The notes under the pieces: generated by a model
Told to the model about the DNA's origin: nothing
Databases searched by the model: none
Seen by the model: the letters and a program-made list of their open reading frames with translations, nothing else
Shown here: in pieces, positions 24,621-33,025 of the stretch
Layout of the letters: each line of letters begins with the position of its first letter
How positions within the stretch are numbered: the stretch's first letter is position 1
Made by a program: the position numbers and the translations under genes
DNA from: JAJDTT01 sp965116695
Lineage (GTDB): Bacteria > Acidobacteriota > UBA6911 > RPQK01 > JAJDTT01
DNA: 64,000 nt
Assembly: GCA_965116695.1 (NCBI GenBank)
Contig: OZ220706.1
Coordinates: 558,001 to 622,000, forward strand
Reading direction: 5' to 3'

Positions 24621-26036
24621 ATGGATGCCAGAGAAGTGATCAATCTGATTCGAGATCAGCAGATTCAGGCCGTGGATCTTCGGTTCTGCGACCTCCCGGG
24701 GCTGTGGCAGCATTTCACCATCAGCGCTGGCGATCTGGACGAGGACAGTTTCGTCGAAGGGTTCGGTTTCGACGGGTCGAGCATACGGGGCTTTCAGCAG
24801 ATTCAGGAAAGCGACATGATCCTGATCCCCGATCCCAGCACCTGCTTCGAGGATCCCTTTTCCAAGGTCAGGACCCTGATTCTGATCTGCAACATCGCCG
24901 ATCCCATCACCCAGGAGCCTTACAGCCGGGACCCCCGGTACATCACGCAGAAGGCCGAGAAATACCTGGTGTCGACCGGTATCGGCGACACTGCCTACTT
25001 CGGACCTGAGCCGGAGTTCTTCGTGCTGGACGACGTCCGGTTCGACCAGTCGTACAATCACGGCTACTACTACATCGATTCGGTGGAGGGTTTCTGGAAC
25101 AGCGGGCGCGAGGAGAACCCCAACCTGGGCTACAAGCCCCGATACAAGGAAGGCTACTTCCCGGTTCCTCCCATGGACACGCTGCAGGACATGAGGACGG
25201 AGATGATGCTGGCTCTCCAGGATGCCGGCATCCAGGTGGAGGTCCATCATCACGAAGTGGCCACGGCCGGCCAATGCGAGATCGACATGCGCTTCGATTC
25301 CCTGGTCAACATGGGAGATAAGCTGCTGAAGTTCAAGTACATTATCAAGAACGTGGCGCGCCGTTACGACAAGACGGTCACCCTGATGCCCAAGCCCATA
25401 TTCATGGACAACGGTTCCGGGATGCACGTCCATCAGAGCCTCTGGAAGAATGGCCGGAACGTCTTCTACGGCCCCGGGACCTATGCCGATCTGAGTCAGG
25501 AGGCCGTCTACTACATCGGCGGACTCCTCAAGCACGCCGCCGCCGTCCTGGCTTTCGGTGCTCCGACCACCAATTCCTACCGGCGGCTGGTTCCCGGCTA
25601 CGAAGCGCCGGTCAATCTCATCTACTCGATGCGCAACCGCAGCGCCTGCGTCCGAATCCCCACTTACTCCGGCAGCGAGAAGGCCAAGCGGGTCGAGTTC
25701 CGTCCTCCCGATCCGTCGGCCAACGGCTACCTGGCATTCGCGGCCATGCTCATGGCCGGTCTGGATGGGATTCAGAACAAGATCATGCCGCCCGATCCCA
25801 TGGACAAGGACCTCTACGACCTGCCTGCGGAAGAGATGGCCGATGTGGAGTCGGTTCCGGGGAGTCTGGATCAGGCCCTGGACGCCTTGGAGGCCGACCA
25901 TGACTTTCTGCTCAAGGGTGACGTCTTTACTCCGGATGTGATCAAGACCTGGTTGAACTACAAGCGGGAGCGAGAAGTGGATGCCATGCGCCTGAGGCCG
26001 CATCCCTACGAGTTCGCTCTCTACTTCGACATCTGA
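24621..26036 (+). CDS. glnA: Glutamine synthetase type I
   Basis: Condenses glutamate and ammonia to glutamine with ATP; twelve-subunit cytoplasmic enzyme. Family marks in order: FGFDGSSIRGF, GPEPEFFV, EVHHHEVATAGQ, FMDNGSGMHVHQSLW, RNRSACVRIPTY and KRVEFRPPD. Tyr399 in DKDLYDLPAEE matches the adenylylation tyrosine, so the next gene, glnE, should regulate it. 471 residues. AAGGAGGAG precedes ATG 24621. A second paralogue lies in the rRNA locus at 54100-55518. Confidence 0.97.
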   Translation: MDAREVINLIRDQQIQAVDLRFCDLPGLWQHFTISAGDLDEDSFVEGFGFDGSSIRGFQQIQESDMILIPDPSTCFEDPFSKVRTLILICNIADPITQEPYSRDPRYITQKAEKYLVSTGIGDTAYFGPEPEFFVLDDVRFDQSYNHGYYYIDSVEGFWNSGREENPNLGYKPRYKEGYFPVPPMDTLQDMRTEMMLALQDAGIQVEVHHHEVATAGQCEIDMRFDSLVNMGDKLLKFKYIIKNVARRYDKTVTLMPKPIFMDNGSGMHVHQSLWKNGRNVFYGPGTYADLSQEAVYYIGGLLKHAAAVLAFGAPTTNSYRRLVPGYEAPVNLIYSMRNRSACVRIPTYSGSEKAKRVEFRPPDPSANGYLAFAAMLMAGLDGIQNKIMPPDPMDKDLYDLPAEEMADVESVPGSLDQALDALEADHDFLLKGDVFTPDVIKTWLNYKREREVDAMRLRPHPYEFALYFDI

Positions 26037-26179
26037 TCTTCCCTGCCCTGCGGCACCGGAGGCGCCCGAACGGAAGTGCCCCGATCCATGGCGGCAGTCC
26101 ATGGTGAGAATCTCCCGTAGCGCCGGAACCGGCCGACTTTCGTAACTGCTTTCGCCGCGGGCCGCTGGAATCGCCTGGA

Positions 26180-29140
26180 ATGCGCGCCCGGGAATTGCTC
26201 CTGTCCTCCCGCTTTTCCGACGAGGAGGCCGGCCGGATTCTGGCCCGGGCCGGCTTTCGCAAACCGTCCAGAGTCGCTCGGAGTCTTCGGGTGGTACGCG
26301 GTCTGAGCGGCGATCGCCCGGAATTGCCCGAATTCGCCGAAAATCTGTTTCGGGAGGCGCTTCGAGCCGCGGACCCGGACGCCGCGATCCTCCACTTGGC
26401 AACGCTGATGGAATCGGCGTCCAGTCCCGGCGCGTTTCTTGACCTGCTGAGTCAAAGGCCGCGCGCGCTGAGAACGTTGTCCGGGGTTTTGGGGGCCTCG
26501 GCCTACCTGGCCCAGCTCCTGCTGCGGAGGCCCGAATACGTCGATTGGCTCCTGGAGGGTGACCGGTTCGCATCGATTCCAGGCCGAGGCGATTTCGTTG
26601 CCCTGGCCCGGACGGCGGGTCCGCCGGAGAGTCCGGAGACGGCGCTCGAGAGCCTGCGGCGGCTTCGCCGGCGGGAGACTCTCCGCATCGCGGCACAAGA
26701 TGTTCTGGGTTACTGCACGCCGGACCAGACGGCCCGCCAGGTGTCCCATCTCGCCGACGCCGTGCTCCAGCGGACCTTCGATCTGCTGGCGCCGGCGGGG
26801 CTGGAGTCGGAATCCGACTTCTCGGTTCTTGCCCTGGGGAAGTTGGGCGGACAAGAGCTGAATTTCAGCTCGGACGTCGATCTCCTGTACGTCCGTGCCG
26901 ACGGGACCGATTTTGGACGCACAGCCCGCTTTGCGCGCGACTTGACCCGGGCGCTGTCCGCCATAACGGCGGAGGGCAGGCTCTACCGGGTCGACCTCCG
27001 GTTGCGGCCCATGGGCAGATCCGGGGAGATCGTGTATTCGCTGGACGCCTACCGCTCCTATTACCAGACCTGGGGGGACACACCCGACCGCCTGGCGCTG
27101 ATCAAGTGCAGGCACGTGGCGGGAAGCGCCGTGTTGGGCGCCCAACTGGTGGGAATCGTTCAGGACGAATTCGTCTACAAGCGTTATCTGGATTTCGCCG
27201 CCATCGAGGAGGTTCGATGGCTCAAACGGCGGGCGCAGCGCCAAGCGGAAAAGGCGGGGAGCGAAACCTGGGACGTCAAGTTGGGCCGGGGCGGAATTCG
27301 GGAAATCGAGTTCTTCGCCCAGGCCTTCCAACTTCTTTACGGCGGGTCCAGCCCGGATCTCAGAACCCCCAACACCTTGGACGCCCTGGACCGATTGTCG
27401 GACGGCGGACTCATCTCTTTCGACGACCATCGGAGGCTGCGCGACAGTTACCTGTTTCTGCGCGATGTCGAGCACAAGCTGCAGCTCGTCCAAGATCTGC
27501 AAACGCACCGTCTTCCCCGGGATCCGGGCGAGTTGTTGCGCCTGGCCCGGCGCTTGGGTTTCAGCGCCGGAACGGGCGGTCCGGCGGCCGAGCCGGAGAC
27601 CGATGCGTTCCTGGCAGAGCTGGAGCGAAGAAAGGACCAGGTCCGGCGAATCTTCGAGTCGTTGTTCGGACAGGACCCGACTCAGCGCGGCCTGGAACGG
27701 CTGGTTCTCAACCCGGATATGAGCCGCGGGGAGGCATTGGGGATTCTCAGAGCCAACGGGATCCGCGAACCGGAAGTTCTGGACGGCATCGCAGTTCTGG
27801 AGAAGGCCCCCTCTTTTCCCCATTCGCCCAGCCGGATGCGTAACCTACTGGCCAACCTGGTGCCTCACCTGATCGGCTACATCGGCCTGGCCTCGAGAGC
27901 CTCCCACCTGTTCACCCGGCTGGACCGCTTCAGCGAGTCGCTCAGCGCTCGGGCCGACCTCTATTCCGAACTCATTGAGAACCGTGTTTTCCGGAAGACC
28001 CTGCTGACCGTTTTGGCGACCAGCGAGTTTTTGTCCGAGAGCCTGATCCACAACCCGGAATTGCTGGATTCGGTCTCCCGGATTCCACCGTTGGAGGACG
28101 ATGCGCCCGGTATGCGGCATTCGCTGGAGCAACTGGCGAAAGGGGCCGAAGACCGTGGGAACGCGTTGCGGGTCTTCAAGCGCCGGGAGGAGTTCAAGGT
28201 GGCGCTGCACGATCTGCTGGAGCCGGGGACCGCCGGGACCAGGCTCCGCCTCAGCCACTTGGCCGATACCTGCCTCCGTCATGTCATCGGGGAGATTCTC
28301 GGAGAATTCCCTGCCCTCCGGGACGAGACCTTCTGCCTCCTGGCCTTGGGAAAGCTGGGAGAGCAGCAGATGACGTACCATTCCGATCTGGATCTGTTGC
28401 TGGTCTACGGACTTCGTCCGGACAAGGATCTGTCCCTGCTCTTCATACGCCTGGTCCGGAGACTGATTCAGGAGATGGAGGAATACACCGGTCAGGGCCG
28501 TGCCTACCGGATGGATTTCCGGTTGCGCCCGGAAGGCCGCCACGGGGCGTTGGCCATTCCCTTCCCGGCGCTTGAGCGCTACTTCGCGGCCCGGGCCGAC
28601 CCCTGGGAACGAATGGCCTACGCCAGTCTTCGCCCGGTCTACAGCCAGGGAGAACCCATGGACGCAGGGCCCCTGATCTGGCACGGCCGGCCCTTCACCC
28701 CGGACCAGGTGCGGGATCTGGACCATGTCCGCCGGCGCAAGGAGGAGGTGGTGGGAAAGGAAAAGGATGGAGTCAACTACGATTTCAAGGTCGGCCGCGG
28801 GGGGCTGATGGACATCCAGTTCGTGGTAAAGTATCTGCAGTTGCAGCATGGGATCGAGGGAAGGGGGACCCGGTTCGGCATCTCCGGACTCGTCGAGGCG
28901 GGTCATCTCGATCCTGACGAGGGGAGAGTCCTGAGCCGGGGCGCGGGTTTCCTCTTCCACCTCGAGGCTCTGCAGCGATTGTTGGCTGAAAGTCCGGCGA
29001 CCAGACTACCCCGCGATCCGGCCCGGTGTGCGGTAACGGCCAGGCTCATGGGTCTGGATTCGGGGGACTCGCTCTTGGAGCGTTATCGGTTCGAAACCAC
29101 CGCGATCCGGCAAATCTACCGGAAGTTCTTTTCTAGCTAA
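26180..29140 (+). CDS. glnE: Bifunctional glutamine synthetase adenylyltransferase/deadenylylase
   Basis: Adds AMP to the regulatory tyrosine of glutamine synthetase and removes it again, in response to PII and glutamine. The 986-residue protein has two nucleotidyltransferase halves. The N-terminal (deadenylylase) one reads LGKLGGQELNFSSDVDLLY and the C-terminal (adenylylase) one LGKLGEQQMTYHSDLDLLL, each with the paired Asp metal ligands, plus GRGGIREIEF and GRGGLMDIQF segments and helical domains between. It follows glnA by 143 nt and overlaps the pyruvate carboxylase start by one base (TAATG). Confidence 0.96.
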   Translation: MRARELLLSSRFSDEEAGRILARAGFRKPSRVARSLRVVRGLSGDRPELPEFAENLFREALRAADPDAAILHLATLMESASSPGAFLDLLSQRPRALRTLSGVLGASAYLAQLLLRRPEYVDWLLEGDRFASIPGRGDFVALARTAGPPESPETALESLRRLRRRETLRIAAQDVLGYCTPDQTARQVSHLADAVLQRTFDLLAPAGLESESDFSVLALGKLGGQELNFSSDVDLLYVRADGTDFGRTARFARDLTRALSAITAEGRLYRVDLRLRPMGRSGEIVYSLDAYRSYYQTWGDTPDRLALIKCRHVAGSAVLGAQLVGIVQDEFVYKRYLDFAAIEEVRWLKRRAQRQAEKAGSETWDVKLGRGGIREIEFFAQAFQLLYGGSSPDLRTPNTLDALDRLSDGGLISFDDHRRLRDSYLFLRDVEHKLQLVQDLQTHRLPRDPGELLRLARRLGFSAGTGGPAAEPETDAFLAELERRKDQVRRIFESLFGQDPTQRGLERLVLNPDMSRGEALGILRANGIREPEVLDGIAVLEKAPSFPHSPSRMRNLLANLVPHLIGYIGLASRASHLFTRLDRFSESLSARADLYSELIENRVFRKTLLTVLATSEFLSESLIHNPELLDSVSRIPPLEDDAPGMRHSLEQLAKGAEDRGNALRVFKRREEFKVALHDLLEPGTAGTRLRLSHLADTCLRHVIGEILGEFPALRDETFCLLALGKLGEQQMTYHSDLDLLLVYGLRPDKDLSLLFIRLVRRLIQEMEEYTGQGRAYRMDFRLRPEGRHGALAIPFPALERYFAARADPWERMAYASLRPVYSQGEPMDAGPLIWHGRPFTPDQVRDLDHVRRRKEEVVGKEKDGVNYDFKVGRGGLMDIQFVVKYLQLQHGIEGRGTRFGISGLVEAGHLDPDEGRVLSRGAGFLFHLEALQRLLAESPATRLPRDPARCAVTARLMGLDSGDSLLERYRFETTAIRQIYRKFFSS

Positions 29141-32100
29141 TGGCCTTGCGTCAGTCCCGAATCAAACGCCTGCTGGCCGCCAATCGCAGTGAGATTGCGA
29201 TTCGCGTCTTTCGATCGGCACACGAATTGGGCATCCGGACGGTTGCCATCTATTCGGAAGAAGACCGGTTCTCTCTGCACCGGTACAAGGCGGAAGAGGC
29301 CTACCTGATCGGCTCCGGGTTGGATCCCATCCAGGCCTATCTCAACGTCGAAAACGTGATTGCGCTGGCCGTGGAAAAGCGGGTCGACGCGATTCATCCC
29401 GGCTACGGATTCCTCTCCGAGAACCCGGTGTTCGCCCGGGCCTGTGCGGATGCCGGGATTCTGTTCGTCGGTCCCCGGCCCGAGATTCTGGAGCAGTTGG
29501 GCGACAAGACGGCGGCTCGAGCGCTGGCGGCCCGATTGGGGGTTCCGATACTGCAGGGCAGCGACGCGCCCCTCTCGGATCTGGAGGAGGCCAGGAGCCT
29601 GGCTTCGGCCATGGGTTTTCCGGTGATTCTCAAGGCGGCTCACGGCGGCGGCGGGCGGGGCATGCGTGTCGTGACCCGGGAGTCGGAACTGGAAGCGCAG
29701 TTTCAGGAGGCGCAGCGTGAATCGCTGTCCGCGTTCGGAAGAGAAGAGATCTTTCTGGAGCGATTCGTGTCCCGGGCCCGGCATCTGGAGGTGCAGATCC
29801 TGGGCGACCGGCACGGCAATCTGGTCCATCTCTACGAGCGGGATTGTTCCCTGCAGCGGCGTCACCAGAAGATCGTGGAGATGGCTCCTGCCCTCAATCT
29901 GGCGCCGGAGCTGAGAAGCAGGATCTGTGATGCTGCCGTGGCTCTGGGCCGGGCCATCGGGTATGACAACGCGGGAACGGTGGAGTTCCTGCTGGACCAG
30001 GATACGGAACAGTTCTATTTCATCGAGATCAACCCCAGGATCCAGGTCGAGCACACGGTGACGGAAGAGGTGACCGGCGTCGATCTGGTCCACCATCAGA
30101 TTCTGATCGCCGAGGGAATTGCACTGGACCATCCCGAGATCGGACTGGCCAGTCAATCCGACGTGCAGGTCCGGGGCCACGCCTGCCAGTGCCGGGTCAC
30201 GACGGAGGATCCGGAGAATTCGTTCATCCCCGACTACGGACGCATCCTCCACTATCGGTCGGCGTCCGGGGCGGGAATCCGGCTGGATGCGGGGACCGCC
30301 TTCTCCGGGGCCACGGTGACCCCATTCTACGACTCCCTCCTGGTGAAGGTCACGGCCTGGGGCCTTCGGTTTCCCGAAACGGTCCGCCGGATGGAGCGCT
30401 GCCTGCAGGAATTCCGAATCCGCGGCGTGAAGACGAACATCCCCTTCCTGATCAATCTGGTGGACCATCCCGAGTTTCGGAATGGCCATTGCACCACTCG
30501 TTTCATCGACGAGAATCCCGACCTCTTCCGTTTCCCGGCCCGCCGGGACCGGGCGACCCGCCTGCTTCGCTTCCTGGGAAATCAAGTGGTGAATGAGACT
30601 CCCGTGGTCAAGGAGTTTCACGACAAGGTCAACCGCAGGGCGGCGCCGGTTCCCTGGCGCCCGACCGGTGGAGACATTCCCGAGGGCCATCGATTTCGGC
30701 TCGTCAGGGACGGGCCTCGGAAATTCGCCGAGTGGGTTCGAGACCGCTCCGAAGTGCTCATTACCGACACCACCCTGCGGGATGCGCACCAGTCCCTCCT
30801 GGCCACTCGAATGAGAACCTACGACATGAGCCGGATCGCGGACGTCTATGCTCATCGTCACAGCGACTTCTTCTCGCTCGAGCTCTGGGGCGGAGCCACG
30901 TTCGACACCGCCATGCGTTTCTTGCGGGAGTCTCCCTGGGATCGCCTGGACCGCCTGCGCCATGCCATCCCCAATATTCCCTTTCAGATGTTGCTGCGGG
31001 CCTCGGCCGCCGTGGGCTACACGAGTTATCCCGACAACGTGATCCGGGAGTTCGTGCGGCACGCTGCCGAGTTGGGCATCGACATCTTTCGCATCTTCGA
31101 TTCACTCAACGATACGCGCAACATGCAGGTCGCCATCGAAGCCGTGGTCCGGAGCGGAGGCGTGGCCGAGGCCGCCATCTGCTACACCGGCGACATTCTG
31201 GATCCGGATCGGAGCAAGTACTCCCTGGACTACTACCTGGAACTGGCGCGGGAGTTGGAGCAGATGGGCGCCCATATGCTGGCCATCAAGGACATGGCCG
31301 GACTGTGCAAGCCCTACGCCGCCTACCAGTTGATTCTGGCGCTGAAGAACGAAGTGGGCCTGCCGATTCACTTTCATACCCACGATACGAGCGGCGGCCA
31401 GATGGGGGCGCTCCTGAAAGCCGTGGAGGCGGGCGCCGACATCGTGGACGCCGCCATGGCTCCCCTGGCCGGGCTCACCTCTCAGCCCAGTCTCAACACG
31501 CTGGTGGAAATGTTGCGGTTTTCTCCCCGGGATCCCGGTTTCGACACTGCAGGACTCGAGGAAACCGCTCATTACTGGGAGGTCGTGCGGCAATACTACT
31601 GCGCCTTCGAGTCGACGCTGCGGACGGGTACGGCGGATGTCTACAAGCATGAGATGCCGGGTGGGCAATACAGCAACCTGTATCAGCAGGCGGCCGCCCT
31701 GGGCCTGGAGGAGAACTGGCCGGAAGTGTGGCGAACCTACGCCCGGGTGAATGAACTTTTCGGGGACATCGTCAAGGTCACCCCGTCTTCCAAGGTTGTG
31801 GGCGATCTTGCCCTCTTCATGATGACCAACGATCTCTCCCCCGGGGACTTGACCGACTCCTCCAAGAAGATCGATTTTCCCGAGTCGGTGATCGATTTCT
31901 TCCAAGGCCGGCTGGGCACGCCGAAAGGGGGTTTTCCCAGGCAATTGAGAGATCGGATCCTGGGGGATCTGCGTCCGGTTCGGGGCCGGCCGGGCGAGTC
32001 GCTTCCTCCCGCCGACCTGGAGGCCGTACAAGGGGAACTCGAGGGGCGGCTGCGCCGCAAGTTCAGTGAACGGGACACGATTTCCTACGTCCTGTACCCG

Positions 32101-32616
32101 CAGGTGTTTCAGGATTTCATTCGTCACCAAATCCGATACGGCGATGTTTCGGTGCTCCCCACACCCGTCTTCTTTTACGGGATGGAACGGGAAGCCGAGG
32201 TCCTGGTGGAGCTGGAGCCCGGCAAGACGCTGATTGTCAAGCTGATGGCCGTGGGAGAGCCGGACACCCGGGGAAACTGCACCGTCTTTTTCGAGCTCAA
32301 CGGCGTGCCGAGGGAGGTGCAGATTCCCAATCAGTCCGTGATTCCCCAGGTGTCGAAACGGGCCAAGGCGGACCCGGGCAATCCGCTGCACGTCGGCGCC
32401 CCCATGCCCGGAATGGTCATTTCCGTATCGGTGGGAAGCGGAGCGAAAGTCGCCCAGGGAGAGAAGCTGTTGACGCTTCAGGCCATGAAGATGGAGCTCA
32501 CGCTCTACGCCGACCGGGAAGCCGAGATCGAGGATCTGCTGGTGGAGGCGGGAGATCGGGTGAATACCAAGGACCTGCTGCTGACCTATCACCGCCAGCC
32601 GACCGAAGCCGGTTGA
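29140..32616 (+). CDS. pyc: Pyruvate carboxylase, single chain
   Basis: Makes oxaloacetate from pyruvate and bicarbonate with ATP and biotin (anaplerosis). Domains: biotin carboxylase, residues about 5-450 (ANRSEIAIRVFRSAHEL, HGGGGRGMRVV, EINPRIQVEHTVTEE); carboxyltransferase, about 530-800 (DTTLRDAHQSLLATRMRT, ELWGGATFDTAMRFL, HFHTHDTSGGQMGA); allosteric/PC_OADA region; and a C-terminal biotinyl domain with AMKMEL carrying the biotin lysine. 1158 residues, the usual length. Translation is coupled to glnE through TAATG, tying carbon replenishment to nitrogen control. Confidence 0.96.
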   Translation: MALRQSRIKRLLAANRSEIAIRVFRSAHELGIRTVAIYSEEDRFSLHRYKAEEAYLIGSGLDPIQAYLNVENVIALAVEKRVDAIHPGYGFLSENPVFARACADAGILFVGPRPEILEQLGDKTAARALAARLGVPILQGSDAPLSDLEEARSLASAMGFPVILKAAHGGGGRGMRVVTRESELEAQFQEAQRESLSAFGREEIFLERFVSRARHLEVQILGDRHGNLVHLYERDCSLQRRHQKIVEMAPALNLAPELRSRICDAAVALGRAIGYDNAGTVEFLLDQDTEQFYFIEINPRIQVEHTVTEEVTGVDLVHHQILIAEGIALDHPEIGLASQSDVQVRGHACQCRVTTEDPENSFIPDYGRILHYRSASGAGIRLDAGTAFSGATVTPFYDSLLVKVTAWGLRFPETVRRMERCLQEFRIRGVKTNIPFLINLVDHPEFRNGHCTTRFIDENPDLFRFPARRDRATRLLRFLGNQVVNETPVVKEFHDKVNRRAAPVPWRPTGGDIPEGHRFRLVRDGPRKFAEWVRDRSEVLITDTTLRDAHQSLLATRMRTYDMSRIADVYAHRHSDFFSLELWGGATFDTAMRFLRESPWDRLDRLRHAIPNIPFQMLLRASAAVGYTSYPDNVIREFVRHAAELGIDIFRIFDSLNDTRNMQVAIEAVVRSGGVAEAAICYTGDILDPDRSKYSLDYYLELARELEQMGAHMLAIKDMAGLCKPYAAYQLILALKNEVGLPIHFHTHDTSGGQMGALLKAVEAGADIVDAAMAPLAGLTSQPSLNTLVEMLRFSPRDPGFDTAGLEETAHYWEVVRQYYCAFESTLRTGTADVYKHEMPGGQYSNLYQQAAALGLEENWPEVWRTYARVNELFGDIVKVTPSSKVVGDLALFMMTNDLSPGDLTDSSKKIDFPESVIDFFQGRLGTPKGGFPRQLRDRILGDLRPVRGRPGESLPPADLEAVQGELEGRLRRKFSERDTISYVLYPQVFQDFIRHQIRYGDVSVLPTPVFFYGMEREAEVLVELEPGKTLIVKLMAVGEPDTRGNCTVFFELNGVPREVQIPNQSVIPQVSKRAKADPGNPLHVGAPMPGMVISVSVGSGAKVAQGEKLLTLQAMKMELTLYADREAEIEDLLVEAGDRVNTKDLLLTYHRQPTEAG

Positions 32617-32694
32617 GGAGTGAGGTCCAAGCGGACTGCAAGCCCTCTGATCAGACGGTTGCGCCCCTGATGCCGCCGTCGAGGGAAACCCGGG

Positions 32695-33021
32695 TCAGTC
32701 GTTCTCTCCGGTGCGGATGTTGTACTGGCTTTCCACGGGAAGCACGAAGACGCGGCCGTCGCCGATTTCGCCCGTGCGGGCCGTTTCCATGATGGTTTCG
32801 ATGGTTTCTTCCACCAGATCGTCCGACAGGACGATCTCCATCTTCATTTTGGGCAGGAGGGTGACACTGTATTCTTTGCCGCGGTAGATGGCCGTGTGTC
32901 CTTTCTGGCGGCCGTGGCCGCGAACTTCCGAGATGGTCATGCCTGAAACGTTCAGCTTGCCCAGCGCATCCTTAACCTCTTCCACCTTGCTGGGGCGTAC
33001 GATCGCCATGATCAACTTCAT
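32695..33021 (-). CDS. glnB: PII nitrogen regulatory protein
   Basis: Trimeric sensor of 2-oxoglutarate, ATP/ADP and, through uridylylation, glutamine. The 108-residue chain has the T-loop with Tyr51 (HTAIYRGKEYSV) for uridylylation by GlnD, the B-loop region ARTGEIGDGRVFV and the N-terminal MKLIMAIVRPSKVEEV. The lack of a neighbouring amtB makes GlnB more likely than GlnK, but the two cannot be separated securely. It starts 4 nt after glnD. Confidence 0.95.
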   Translation of the reverse strand: MKLIMAIVRPSKVEEVKDALGKLNVSGMTISEVRGHGRQKGHTAIYRGKEYSVTLLPKMKMEIVLSDDLVEETIETIMETARTGEIGDGRVFVLPVESQYNIRTGEND

Positions 33022-33025
33022 TGAC